Below, piece after piece: positions 36,090 to 47,429 of a stretch of 64,000 nt of DNA. The DNA is from Morinoia aosen. Lineage: Eukaryota > Arthropoda > Malacostraca > Amphipoda > Talitridae. The stretch's first letter is position 1, and every line of letters begins with the position of its first letter. The notes under the pieces are model-generated. The model made no database searches. It saw nothing but the letters and a program-made list of their open reading frames with translations, and was not told the DNA's origin. Made by a program: the position numbers and the translations under genes. Location: assembly GCA_030386875.1 (NCBI GenBank), contig CM059576.1, forward strand, positions 14,884,058 to 14,948,057, in the 5' to 3' direction.

Positions 36090-39000
36090 TCGGAGGTGGT
36101 GGGTATGAATTTTGAGCAGGTTGTGGAAACACGACGGTTTCCTCCGTAGGTTGTTCCAAGGGTTCAGGGATGGTGTTCGAGCAGGTAATAACTTGGTCCT
36201 GGTGTCGACGAACGACCTCTCCCCCCTTCAGTTGGCACTTGTAGGATACCGGGCCTGTTTTCTCAATGGTGGTAGCAGGGGTCCATTTTGGGGAACCCGG
36301 CGTGTATTGACGGACCATCACAGGAGACTCCGGCGGAATATCAACCGCGCGAGACCCTGGGTGGTATCTTTTCTGAGCGTCCTGGCGTTGAGCAACTTTG
36401 GACGCGACTGCTTCTGACGGCCAAAGCAGATCAAGACGAGAGCGAACTTTTCTGCCTAACATCAGTTCGGCGGGCGTAATACCTGTTGTCGTGTGGGGTG
36501 TCAGCCGATAGTTGAACAGAAACCTGTCTAGTGCTAGGCGTAGCGGTTCCGTTGACTTTCGTATATTCTTCTTGAAAGTTTGTACCATGCGCTCTGCCAG
36601 TCCATTAGTTGAAGGGTGGTATGGTGCGCTCGTAATATGTCGCATACCACATGCCTTCACAAATTCTTGGAATTCAGCCGATGTGAAACACGTTGCATTG
36701 TCAGAAACAATTGTTACTGGAAATCCAAATGTCGCAAAAGTGTGTTTCAGGCACGAGATCGTTTCGCTAGAGGTTGTAGTAGATGTGGGAAAAATTTCAA
36801 CCCGCTTAGAGTGTGCATCCACGATCACTAGATAGTATTTTCCATCCATTGGGCCCGCGTAGTCAATGTGTATGCGATGCCAAGGCTTCGCAGGCCATTC
36901 CCACGGATGGAGTTCAGCTTTCGTTGGTGCAGCTCGAGTGCTCAGGCACTCGCTGCATGACTTAGTCGTTTCTTCTAGATCTTTGTCCAGCAGCGTCCAC
37001 CATACATAGCTGCGAGCTAACTCCTTCATCCTGGATGATCCAGCATGGCCAGAGTGCAGTTCGTCCACAATGGCTTGTCTGAGAGCTTGGGGTACAATAA
37101 TTCTTGCTCCCCAGAGCACACAGCCATTTTGTGTGGACAATTCGTCTCGCCTCCTAGTATACGGAGCGAGATCAGGGTCACCAATTACCGTCGAAGGCCA
37201 GCCTACTTGGCAGTATTTGTATACCTTTGAAGGTACCTGGTCCCTTAGGGTGCCGTCGCGGATGTGGGTGCTGGTGACTGGAGCTGACTCAAGGAAATTA
37301 ACTAAGGACGTCCATTCCGCAGGAATAGGTGTGGCTTCCTCGGGAGTTGTCAAAGGTAGACGACTGAGAGCATCAGCTGTGCCCAACAGCACGCCGGACC
37401 GGTGACGCATGGTAAACTTGTAGGACTGCAGTAGTAAAGTCCACCTTTGAATGCGCCCGGATGCCATCGGAGGAATGCTTCTACCCGGATCAAATAGTCC
37501 TAATAAAGGTTTGTGGTCCGTAACCACAGTGAAATCCTGTCCCCACAGGTAGCAATGAAATTTTCGAAGTGCGAACACCATAGCTAGGGCTTCTTTCTCA
37601 GTTTGAGAGTAGTTGCGTTCTGTTGCTGTTAGAGTTCGGGAGGCAAAATAGGCGGGGCGTTCAATCCCATCAATAAGGTGACACAGCACCGCTCCCACAC
37701 CATACGCACTACTTTCCGCCACTACCACTATGGGCTTCTGAGGGTCAAAATGGACTAGAGTCTGAGAGTCCAGGAGGGCTTGTTTAGATTTCTGGAAGGC
37801 TCTCTCCTGACTTGCATCCCATTTCCAAGGGGTTTTGTCTCTCAGTAAGGTATTTAGGGGCTCCAGCATAGTTGCAGATGATTTTAGAAATTTCCTATAG
37901 AAATTTAGCAGCCCAAGGTAGGCTCTCAGTTGAGTTACATTAGTAGGAGCTGGTGCATTCTGGATTGCTGCTACCTTCTCTGCAGTGGGGTGCAATCCAT
38001 CCTTGTCAATATGGTATCCAAGGTAGGATACCTGTGGCACTCCAATTTGGCATTTATTCATTTTCAGTTTTAGTCCTGCCTCCTGTAGTTTAGATAAGAC
38101 TTGATAGAGACGCTTGTTGTGCTCTTGCTCATTAGTCGCACTCACCAGGACATCATCCAGGTAGCAGAACACTCCTGGGAGGCCCTGCAATAGTCCTTCC
38201 ATGGCACGCTGAAAGATTCCAGGTGCGGACGCAATTCCAAAGCTGAGACGGTTGTAGGCAAATAAACCTCTGTGGGTGTTTATTACCGTGTGTTCCTTGG
38301 AGTCTTCATCCAAGGGTAGTTGAGCGTATGCCTGAGACATATCTAGCTTGGAGTATATAACTCCTCCTGCTAACCCGCTAAATAGATCTTCCACTCTGGG
38401 TATGGGGTAGGTATCAAGCCTAGTGGCTCTGTTGACTGTTAATTTGTAGTCCCCACAGATGCGGATGCTTTGATCAGCCTTGAGCACAGGGACGATAGCC
38501 GCTGCCCATCTCGAGTACTGTACAGGGGTGAGGATACCTTCCTGCACCAGTCTATCAAGTTCTGCATCCACCTTAGGTCTCAGTGTGTAAAGCACGTTCC
38601 TGGCCTTACAAAACTTTGGTGGTACGGCTGGATCCACTTCTATTTTGAAATTCCTTCCCTTAAAGCAACCTAGACCTGGTTGAAAAAGGTCGGGGAATTT
38701 ATTTGCTAACTCTTAAGGGCAGGTAGTCAATTTGTTGACATTATTTGATACTATAGTTAGCCCAAGGGAATCAAGCAGGTCCCTACCCAGCAAAGCTGGC
38801 CCCTACCCTGTCTACAATCACAATAGCTGCTAGTTGAGGAACCATATTACCAGATTCACGCTGGATGTTAGCCCTAATCTCTCCGCAAACTACAAGCTCC
38901 GCTCCCCCATAAGTCCTAAGCCTAACATCAGAAGGTCTCAGCTCGGGTCTTGACTTAGCTGGTATTTTAGAGTAGGTGGCCATAGAAAGGATAGACCTGG

Positions 39001-40346
39001 CAGCACCTGTATCTACCTCCATCTCTAATGGCACACCATTTAGTAACAATTTTATTTTAATTGGGGGTTTCATTTCTTCGGCTATTGAGAAAATCTCCCC
39101 ATAACAGCCTAGATTAGCAACTGGATAGTCTGCACAGGTTGCATTGTTAGTTTTGTTAGGGTTAGGGTGGTGTTCCCTCCCCCTTTTCACATACATAGCA
39201 TGCACAAAATTATTTTTGTTGCCTTTAGCAGAATTTTGATTTTTCAATTTAAAGCAACATTTCTCAAGATGGCCTTTTTGGCCACAACCATGACAAACAC
39301 TGTCTTTATAGGGGCAATCTCTACGCCAGTGCAGATTAACACAGCCGCTGCATGCTGATTTGGGGCTAGCTTGAGCCTGAGTTTTGCCCTGAGGCTTAAT
39401 AGCAGTTTGCTTTACTCTATGCTGGCCCACATTTAGTATGGAATTAGGTTGCCTTAACACAACCGTCTCCCTCAGTTGAGTTTCTTTGGCAGTTGCCAGA
39501 TCCACGGCTTTTTTCCATGTGAGGTCTGCTTCATTAAGCAAACAATTTTGAACATCATTACTGGCCACACCCAGTATTAACCTATCTAGCAGCGTTTCTT
39601 CCAGAACTTCCTGTTTGAAATTACAGGTGTCTGAAAGGGCCTTTAAGCTAGCCACAAAATCAGCAATGCTCTCCCCTTGTTTCTGGTTCCGCTTATGGAA
39701 CCTAAACCTTTCAAAGATCTGGTTGCGTTTAGTTTATTAGTTTATTAGTTAGTTTAAGCCTCCCTATCCTCAACAATGAGATGTAAAGAGAGGAAGGAAG
39801 AAGGCACCATTTAGTATGAAGTTAAGGGAACGTGGAATCTATGCAGAAAGGGCACAGAAACAGAAAGCTAAGAAAGAAGTTAATGAAACAAGAAAAAGTT
39901 GAAGAAGAAAGTAGTAGGCGGTGAAAAACAGGACAGCAGTGAACCGAAAAAAGATGGTCCGTAACACAACAAAACCTATTCTATTTTAACAAAAAGAAAG
40001 CCTACCTAACCTTTAGCTCGGGCCCTCACATTGTCCCCCTGGGAGCGCTAGTTCCCATAGATACAATAATTGTATCCCCCTGAGGGGAGATCTGGTTGCG
40101 TGTCGGCTTAAAATGCCGTCTTAACGCTTCCATGATCTCCTCATAGGTAGCATCTAAAAGTCTTTTAGGTGAGAGTAGGTCTTTGGCTAACCTAACAATT
40201 TTAGGACCCACCAGAGCAATAAATGTTTTAGCTTTATTTGAATCTTCCACTTTATTAATACTCAGAAAGCAGTTTAGCATGACTTCATATTCTGGGAATT
40301 CTTCCTCTAAAGGATTGAATTCTCCCACTGAGCCTAGCATTGGCAT
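36090..40346 (-). pseudogene. Gypsy 1 gag-pol, broken
   Basis: Order (- strand): gag (MPMLGSVGEFNPLEEEF start), zinc knuckles (CSGCVNLHWRRDC and CHGCGQKGHLEKCC), aspartic protease (EVDTGAARSILS), reverse transcriptase with FCYLDDVLV, RNase H, and integrase with an HHCC zinc finger (HSGHAGSSRMKELARSYVWW...CSEC) and DDE residues (HIDYAGP, VSDNATCF, NGLAERM). Lesions: SINE-like insertion in gag, one-base gain near 38795 after protease, and an in-frame TAA at about 38713. The first RNase H catalytic Asp is Glu (VVVAESSAYG versus VVVADSSAYG in Gypsy 2). RT, RNase H and integrase are otherwise one open frame of over 850 codons. Confidence 0.92.
39729..40087 (-). repeat. SINE-like dispersed repeat, copy 11, inserted in Gypsy gag
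   Basis: 359-bp copy flanked by the perfect 14-bp repeat AGATCTGGTTGCGT (39715-39728, 40088-40101), a duplication of gag sequence that is single in Gypsy 2. The pre-insertion sequence is therefore known. The tail (- sense) is a run of AACTAATAA repeats. Confidence 0.93.
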
Positions 40347-40563
40347 TTTTACCCAGCTTTACAGCCAATTGTCAGATATCTACCTGAAATAGTAGTAGCA
40401 ACAATATCAGTTGCAAGAGTAGCCAATTTAAGAGACTAATAATAACACACCTTGTTAAAAAAAACACAGAAATTTATAGCATCAATACTCTAGTCACAAT
40501 AATTCTTATTTCCTTCATTAGTCTAGCCTCTCCCAATAGTTCTACAAAAATCCTCGTCGCCAG

Positions 40564-40976
40564 TATAATGGAGTGGATAGCCCTACACTAGAGCACAGCA
40601 TAGGTTCCACATAGACACAACATAGTTATAGTACTGAACACAATAGACAATGCAATGACACAGCTAGGTAGGTAAATAGTTCACTCACCTCTTGGATACC
40701 TTAACTTTATACTCAAATGACGGTACTGTGGTCAGTGAGGTTAGAGTGGAGATAGACGGAAATAATATAGAATAGGATAGAATAGAATTAGTACATTAGT
40801 TTAGAACTTAAGAAGTTAGATACCAACCACAGTAGGCGATTATATACACATTCGGTCAACATTTACTTGTTGTCGAATCCGAGGCCAATAGCAGACTGAC
40901 TTGCGAGTGTTGCTCTCTCGAGCGTTGCCAACTTATGGTCTCTCTAACTAGAACTTACACTACTCGCTATATTACA
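40564..40976 (-). repeat. 5' LTR of Gypsy 1
   Basis: 413 bp. In - sense it begins TGTAATATAGCGAGTAGTG and ends CATTATA. Similar to the Gypsy 2 LTRs, but it lacks their 84-bp internal tandem duplication and instead has its own short insert (about 40618-40650). Confidence 0.85.
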
Positions 40977-41126
40977 GTCACACAGGTTGATGATCACAAT
41001 GATGGTTCAACAAACACTGCAAATGAAACATCGACATCATATTAAAATTTTGATAACTCTCCATTCAAATGCTTCTTGAAAATAAGTAATGAGACAGTTA
41101 TTTCAAACAAACAAACAAAACAAACA

Positions 41127-41401
41127 TCAGCATCTTTGGGATGCTTTATTTCCAATCAAGCCTGATACAAATGATCTTAAGCATTGGTTTTTCAAATGTC
41201 TTATAACTAACCCTATATATAGGACACCATGACGGTTCCCCCGTAAAGCCGGTACACATTTCCGACACCTGGGTCGAGTGGGGTATTGTGCTTGAGCTTT
41301 CCCTTATACTCAACGGGAAAAATCGCAGCGCCAGCGCCGGGATACGAACCCGCGACTCCAACATACAAGTCCGATCCCTTAACCGCTGTGCCACCGCGAG
41401 C
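41127..41401 (-). mobile_element. tRNA-derived SINE, copy b
   Basis: Same family as copy a (21197-21484): head CGCGGTGGCACAGCGGTTAA, B-box CGCGGGTTCGTATCCC, body with GTGTCGGAAATGTGTACCGG, 3' end GATTGGAAATAAAGCATCCC followed by a (TTTG)n tail. TTTGAAAT/TTGGAAAT flanks may be a weak TSD. Confidence 0.82.
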
Positions 41402-41530
41402 ATTTCCAAGAAAATCCAGTGCACCAAAGAAAAAAAAAAGAATGAAAGAAAAACGTTTATTTTCCAAGTGGCCACATGAGATACATGTCAACATATTTGG
41501 TTTTAAAAAGTTTCTTAATATAGGACGCCC
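41402..41530 (-). repeat. LINE-type 3' tail fragment
   Basis: In - sense reads AAGAAACTTTTTAAAACCAA ... CCACTTGGAAAATAAACG and a T/C-rich run. This is similar to the 3' tail at 46925-47035 and to the 3' ends of the tRNA-SINEs, and is probably a 5'-truncated LINE stub. Confidence 0.5.
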
Positions 41531-42441
41531 TTACACAAAAGTTCCATACGAGGAGTACTAATTGACAAACCATCAGAGGTGTACAAATAGAAAAGCCATA
41601 TGAGGCATAATAATTGACACACTATACGAGGTGTACTGATAGACAAACCATACGTGACGTGCTAATAGTCTAACAAATGTTCCATACGAGGAGAACTAAT
41701 TGACAAACCATCCTGTTCGAATCAAAATTCTTGTTCGATTCATGTTCGATATTGATGAAATTATGTTATTACAGAATTCGATTTTTAGAGCAATAAATAA
41801 ATTCCAACAATCTACGTTGTCTTTAAAGCGACATCACAGAATAAGAAAGTAACTGTTCAAGAATAATCTTGAGGCCCACAACAGTTATTCAGAGCAAAAG
41901 TTACCGATTTATGAAGGTTGTTTCTAGACACACGTGGTTTCTGTTCGATATTTGATGAATTACCCTATATTAATTTAATGTAACAATTAATCAAGCGCAT
42001 TACAGCTGTCAGAAGAGAGAGTCCATTAAGGGACCTCCCCTCAAATCAATTTTTCCCACGCTTCAAAGAATAAAATTGCGGTAGGTCCCCTATAGCTGTA
42101 ACTTGGTAAATACTCATTTTTAACGGAAAGTGCATTGAAAATTTTTCATTTTAATCTAATTACCAATAATCAAGCACCAAAAACTGGAAAATCAGTTATT
42201 GTCTTCTCCTTCACAAGTATCTATGCCTCAGTAAAGCTTATTTAAGTCCTTCTTTTCTTCTCTGTATTCGAGTTCCCTCGAGGTTTCAGAAGAGGGGTTA
42301 CCCGCGACTTGAACGTCACGGCACTTCGCTCCCCTCCCATCCACCTTTCGGTCCTTCTCGTCGGGTGAATAGATAAGTATTCGGGAGAAAAATCTCCCTT
42401 TCAACTAGGTATATTACTATATTTTAGAGAAAGTCTTATTA
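41531..42441. other. no gene recognised
   Basis: Contains short repeated phrases (CCATACGAGGAG, TTGACAAACCAT) at 41545-41715. A single TTAAGGGACCTCCCC near 42030 may be one end of a decayed TTAA-type element; no partner found. Confidence 0.4.
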
Positions 42442-42793
42442 TTATTATATAGGAAAGTTTTGGCCTCGCTTTATCACGACAAAGACGTTCCAAGAGAGTA
42501 AGGATGAAGGCACCATTAAGTATGGAGTTGAGAGAATGCGGAATCTATGCACAAGGTGCATAGAAACAGTAAGCGAACAAAGAAGATCATGAAACAAAAA
42601 AAATTGAAAGAGAAAGTATTAGGTGCTGAAAAACAGGACAGCACTGAACCGAAAACAAGATGGTCCGTAACAAAACAAAAACCTATTCTATTTTAACGAA
42701 AGAAAGCCTACCTAACCTTTAGCTCGAGCCCTCACATAGTCCCCCTGGGAGCGCTAATTCCCATCGATACAATAGTTGTATCCCCTGAGGGAT
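42442..42793 (-). repeat. SINE-like dispersed repeat, copy 12
   Basis: Full-length copy with an ATT-type tail (TATTATTATTATATAGGAAAG in + sense). 5' end intact with GATACAATAGTTGTATC. Confidence 0.82.
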
Positions 42794-43634
42794 CTTTTGT
42801 CACCTCTATGCATCATACATCAACCACGTGACGCCACATCTTCACATCAAAAGAGCATTATAACTTTGATGAAATGCTTCTCAAATAAACAATGGCAATT
42901 ATGTATCGTCAACTATTCACATCATGATCATCCTATGACCGTGAGCATTTATTTTGGGGTCTCAAAGTAGTGAAAATATATTTCGTCTCAACTTTTCATT
43001 ACATGAGAAACAATTGCGAATTCAGTTCAAACCAGGTACGAAAACGACTTGAACTGCACTTTAATTTTACTTTTTTTTAAATGAAACCCTGATAAAACCT
43101 ATCGCATCAGGAGTATTCTTATGCCTGAATCAAGGAAAAAAACATGACACTCCAACACGATCTCAGGAAAATGGTAATATTCATCTCACGTGGTCTGGAA
43201 ACAATCAATTAATGCATTATCAACACAATAATAAAACGCAATGTGTCTTCTAAAAGTCGTATATGAAGATATATTTTGTGTTCAATTTCTCCCATTTTAT
43301 CCTAATGGGATCTCATTCAACACATCAAATTGGTTGGTCCGTCTCTCTGTTGCGCCTTTTAGGGATGTCTGATGTCCGTATCTGTGATACGAGTTTCACC
43401 AGTGCACAGGGACATGAATATTTTTACCGCGGGTATACTATTAGGATGGATATATTTGTTTGTCATCCACATCTGAAGGATTTTAGTGAAAAATATCAAA
43501 TCCAGTCATTTAAGGCAGGTTGTGTACAGATTTTATTGAATAAAGAATAAAAATTCGAGAAATCTTATATCTACTGTAGCAATTGTGAAACGAGGGCAGA
43601 GTTTCGTTAACGACGGCCAGATCACAGGCTCCCC
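42794..43634. other. no gene recognised
   Basis: A 95-codon + frame at 43263-43550 includes GHEYFYRGYTIRMDIFVCHP, with no family that I recognise and no splice context. I leave it uncalled. Confidence 0.4.
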
Positions 43635-43930
43635 ATCCTTGTTTAATTGAGTTTGAGCCTCCCTATCGCAAAACATGGGCGTTCCAAAGAGAAAAAGGCA
43701 AAGAGCATCGTACGGTATGTAGCTAAGGAAACGCGGAATTTATACCCAAAGTACATAGAAACAAAAAATTAATCAAGAAGATTGTGAAATAGGATAAAAA
43801 ATGAAGAAGAGAGTAGTTGCTGGAAAACCGAACAGTAATAAACAAAAAAAATTGCAATAAAGCCAAATTCATAATATGTTCAAAAAAATGAAAGCCTAGT
43901 CTACCATTAGCTTGAGACCTCACATATTCC
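43635..43930 (-). repeat. SINE-like dispersed repeat, copy 13 (diverged, 5'-truncated)
   Basis: Recognised by GTTTGAGCCTCCCTATCGCA at the tail side and by GAAACGCGGAATTTATACCC and CTGGAAAACCGAACAGTAAT. The structured 5' end is lost. Confidence 0.65.
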
Positions 43931-44861
43931 CCGTGGAAGCTCTAAAGCACATCCCCATTTCCAGAAGCGGTGAACGTAAACGGAAAATTGCGGCGTTGCT
44001 CCCAACTCGCGCGGACGATTTGATCAAATCTGGCGAGGCACTGAAGCCTTTATGGACCAAATTTTGTGGTCTTGAACGAAATGTTGCGTTAATTTCTCTG
44101 CAACTATCGTAATGAAACCCAGTGATGGGGGCTTTTCATCGAAGCATTAGGAAGACACGGACGATGTGAGTCTTGATGTCACTCAGGAAGGACGGGGGAC
44201 GATATAGGATGTTAACCAGTTAAAAACAGATCAAAGCTCTTTAAAGTTACATTTAGCCTTACATTCTAGATTAAGCGACCCAATCCGGTTATTTCTCCCC
44301 GAATTTATTTGCGCATATTTGACCGAAAGAAAAAAAATTGAACTGAAGACCAAAAACTGTCAGTATTATAGATTTAAAAATTATATACTCGGTAAAAATA
44401 CAGAAAAAGTTGAACATGCTGACATTACCTTTCGAAATATAAAAACAAACCTCCCTGGTACCACAACCCTAATTTTTTTTATGAGAAACAAAAAACAGTA
44501 CAATTTCTGGAAGTTAATTCAATAAATTCAACACAATGATTTCTGGAAAACTCTCAATACAAAGAGCGTTGGATCTAATTCGAGGAGAAACCGCAGCACC
44601 TACTCTAATATCTAGAACAGTAGCTAAATTAACAGAGGACATAGCGGTAAAAGTGCATCCTTTGCTACAAATTAGAACACAAGCAGAAATGTAAAATGTT
44701 TTACTGGTAAAACGACAAGGAAATATTTATGCGTTGTTACAGCAAGAGTTCGAAGGTTTATTTCCACAGCAGTTATTAAACGAAATTCATCACAACCAAT
44801 TTCAATTTTGAAAAATACTCAAATTAAAAAGGTTGAAGTAAAAAAAAAGCTGTATGAAAAT

Positions 44862-44985
44862 CAGGTTAGTCGTTAGTTTTAGCCTCCCTACCACCAACAA
44901 CAAATGCGATCCAAAAAGAGGAAAGAGGAAGGCACCATTTAGTATGGGGTTAAGGACACGCGGAATCTACGCAAAAAGGGCATTT
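44862..44985 (-). repeat. SINE-like dispersed repeat, copy 14 (3' fragment)
   Basis: Only the 3' third is present (- sense), with GGCACCATTTAGTATGGGGT and ACGCGGAATCTACGC in + sense, so it is 5'-truncated. It ends just before a tRNA-SINE region. Confidence 0.75.
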
Positions 44986-45047
44986 GAAACTAATTTTTCC
45001 TGCGAACATATTAATAAAACGCACCTGGTAACTCGGCAAACACATGG

Positions 45048-45348
45048 CAAACGTTCTCGCCATAGCCGTGTGGTTAGAGGATCTGCCGCCGTGCGGCAGG
45101 CCTGGGTTCGAGTCCCGGCGCTGGTGGCGATTATCTCTGTTAGGTGTAGGAGAAAAATTCCAAGCACAATACCCCACTCTACCCAGGTGTCTGAAATGGG
45201 TACCGGTCTTGACCGGGGGAAAGCGTCATGGCGTCCTGGCGTTAGTTGTAAGGCATTCGAAAATCCAATGTACAAGGTGATATGTATCAGGCTTGATTGG
45301 AAATAAAGCATCCGTGGATTCCTTCATTATTATTATTATTCATAATAC
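45048..45348 (+). mobile_element. tRNA-derived SINE, copy c (different head)
   Basis: Head CGCCATAGCCGTGTGGTTAG ... CCTGGGTTCGAGTCCCGGCG (A and B boxes), not the head of copies a and b. The body (CCCAGGTGTCTGAAATGGGT, ACCGGTCTTGACCGGGGG) and 3' end (GTATCAGGCTTGATTGGAAA + TAAAGCATCC) are the same as in a and b. Ends with an (ATT)5 tail. It is therefore a sister family with an exchanged tRNA-like promoter. Confidence 0.82.
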
Positions 45349-45939
45349 AACAAAATTTTGCGTTAAAATTCCCACCAAAACAAGGCTGGCACACAAAATT
45401 CCCAGTAGACAGACACGAGCAAGAGCGGCCGTCGCACGAGACAAACAAATATTTCACCATCAAAAAGAACTCTGTACGAAAATGAAAGTTTGTTGATAAC
45501 ACACAAATAAGGTAATGTTTTGGATTATAGGGAATTCCCCAATATAAAATTACTCGTGTCTACTTGATCGTAGTAAAATATAAGGTATTCTAAGGCCCCC
45601 GACAAAGGTTCAAATCAAGCACAAGATGTGAAATGGAAAGAAAGTTTGTACGAAATGTTTGCTTTATGTTTAGAAAAACGAAAAAACGTGAAACACTTGA
45701 CCGAACAAACCAAAATTGCGTCCTCAGTGATGTTCAAGTGGGAAATAGTTGGCAAATAATTGTAAAAAACACAGCACAACGCGCACGTCTAACAGAAGGT
45801 GCACGCAGAAATGCAATAAAATTGGAAACCTAATGAAGAATACGTGATGAAATTCATACATATGCCATCATTGTACCAAAACATTTTCAAGAAAATTCCA
45901 AGTGTCAATCCAAAACTTTAGAATTCGAGATAAGTTTGT

Positions 45940-46255
45940 TCAGCCTCCCTCCCTATACACAACACAGGCGTTCAATGAGAATAAAAATGAAGGCACCATT
46001 TAGGATGGAGCTGAGGGAACACAGATTCTATGCGCAAAGAGTGTTCGTAACCAGGACCCCCAACACATAGAAACAGTAAGTTAAGAAATAAAGTTGATAT
46101 GAGATTAAAGTGGAAAAGGAAGCCGGAGGTGAAGAAAATCAGGACACCAATAAACCGAAAAATTGGTCCTTAAAAACAATATTTCAATTCGAAAAAAAGA
46201 AGACTTACCTAAATCACAGCTCAGAAACCTAACATTTTCTGCCTACTAATTTCCA
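45940..46255 (-). repeat. SINE-like dispersed repeat, copy 15 (old)
   Basis: Diverged copy with GGCACCATTTAGGATGGAGC and AGGTGAAGAAAATCAGGACA. The 5' end (near 46255) is poorly kept. It ends about 45 bp left of the hAT boundary. Confidence 0.65.
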
Positions 46256-46692
46256 TTGTCGGTTTCTGGACTAAAATCCGTACGAACACTGTTTCTATGA
46301 CATAAAACAAAAGTTCCCAAACTTTACCATGCCAAGGACCCTTAGATATTTAAGCTCCATCCGAGGACCCCCAGCCAATCGAAAGTTATTATTGCCATAC
46401 CAAGATAGAAACTTCAACAAACAAACTTATCAACAAACTTCTACATCATTAGTAAGCAGTAAATATACCACTTGCATATTCTATACAAACAAAGTATAAA
46501 AATATGCTTATAACATTTTCAAAATTTTTCACAGTTTCAAATTCAATTCAAAATAAAATTGGGAGAAATACCCCCAGTATATAGATGCTTACACTCATTA
46601 CAAAATGTACAGTCAACACAGATAACTAAAAAACGAAATACCTTCCTAAAAAAGTGCAGAATTGAACACAAAAGCTATCAAACATTTTTTGT

Positions 46693-46911
46693 TTAGTAGG
46701 ATGGATGAACTTGATGGCTCCTACACATTTGATCGATTCGGGGCTTGATGTTAGTGAGTGCCAAACGCATGTCGTTGTTCACCTGTAGGCGTGCTCTGGG
46801 CTTGGTTTTCACTATTGTCAATGTGGAAAATCCTTTTTCACAAAAGTAGGTCGCGGCGAATGGCAAAATGTATTCCAGAGTTTTCTCATCCAGAGCATGA
46901 TATTCAGTTCT
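46693..46911 (-). pseudogene. hAT transposase C-terminal dimerisation domain
   Basis: About 72 codons to TAA (46693-46695): EYHALDEKTLEYILPFAATY, FCEKGFSTLTIVKTKPRARL, QVNNDMRLALTNIKPRID. This is the conserved C-terminal block of hAT transposases and their domesticated zinc-finger-BED relatives. The upstream part of the transposase, including the RNase-H-like catalytic domain, is absent; the frame is cut at about 46920 by the LINE tail. The piece itself has no stop, so it is not the oldest relict here. Confidence 0.82.
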
Positions 46912-46924
46912 TGAAAAAAAGAAA

Positions 46925-47035
46925 GAAAAGATAAAGAAAAACGGTTTATTTCCAATAGAGATGGTACAAAAGTACCATCATTGGTTTTTAAAATATCTTA
47001 AAATTAATACACTTAGATGATACACACACACGAGT
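46925..47035 (-). repeat. LINE 3' terminus
   Basis: In - sense: TTTTAAGATATTTTAAAAAC + CAATG ... CTATTGGAAATAAACC followed by a TTTCT-rich tail, at the junction with hAT sequence. This terminus resembles the 3' ends of SINE copies a, b and c. It is attributed to the LINE whose ORF ends at 48673, which would give a long (about 1.7 kb) 3' UTR; that link is an inference. Confidence 0.55.
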
Positions 47036-47397
47036 ATTGAAAAACTCGTGTCACTAGTCAAAAGAAATGATTGAGGGCAATGAACTCCTAATCTAGCTTA
47101 ATCTACATTTGATAATACATGTAATGATAATTGTAAGAGATAACACAATTTCATGGACGATGCATTTTCCTTGTGGGATGAAAACACTTTTGACAGTTTA
47201 CATGTACATGACATAAAACTTCGCAATTCTTGATGCCAGGAAATAATATATGAAATCGCTTGTTTCGGTCAATGTTCACAAGTGTCATTTTAAGGAAGCA
47301 TGAAAAAAAGAAAAATAAATATATATATAAATATATATCCATATATACACATATGTACACACACGTATGCATGTGTGACTATACCCATACACACACT

Positions 47398-47429
<32 letters not shown>

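Larger units (their letters stand above)
36090..40976 (-). mobile_element. Ty3/Gypsy element 1, 3'-truncated
   Basis: On the - strand: 5' LTR 40564-40976, primer-binding site at 40550-40562, gag from 40346, then pol down to 36090, where homology with Gypsy 2 stops abruptly in the tail after integrase. No 3' LTR follows, so the element is truncated. A SINE-like repeat (39729-40087) interrupts gag. Coding regions are close to those of Gypsy 2 (roughly 95% by eye). Confidence 0.9.

Noticed and set aside
36112-38673. + strand frames within Gypsy 1 (and the same at 49.9-52.6 kb)
   Set aside because: Antisense shadows of pol, present in both copies because the sense strand is conserved.
42020-42110. 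another TTAA-type transposon end
   Set aside because: One terminus-like TTAAGGGACCTCCCC is visible but no inverted partner was found.
43263-43550. 95-codon ORF
   Set aside because: No recognisable motif, no splice context and AT-rich flanks; kept as unknown.
43912-44112. 66-codon ORF including ISRSGERKRKIAALL
   Set aside because: Starts within a decayed SINE-like copy and has no partner motifs; could be a relict fragment, but I cannot support it.
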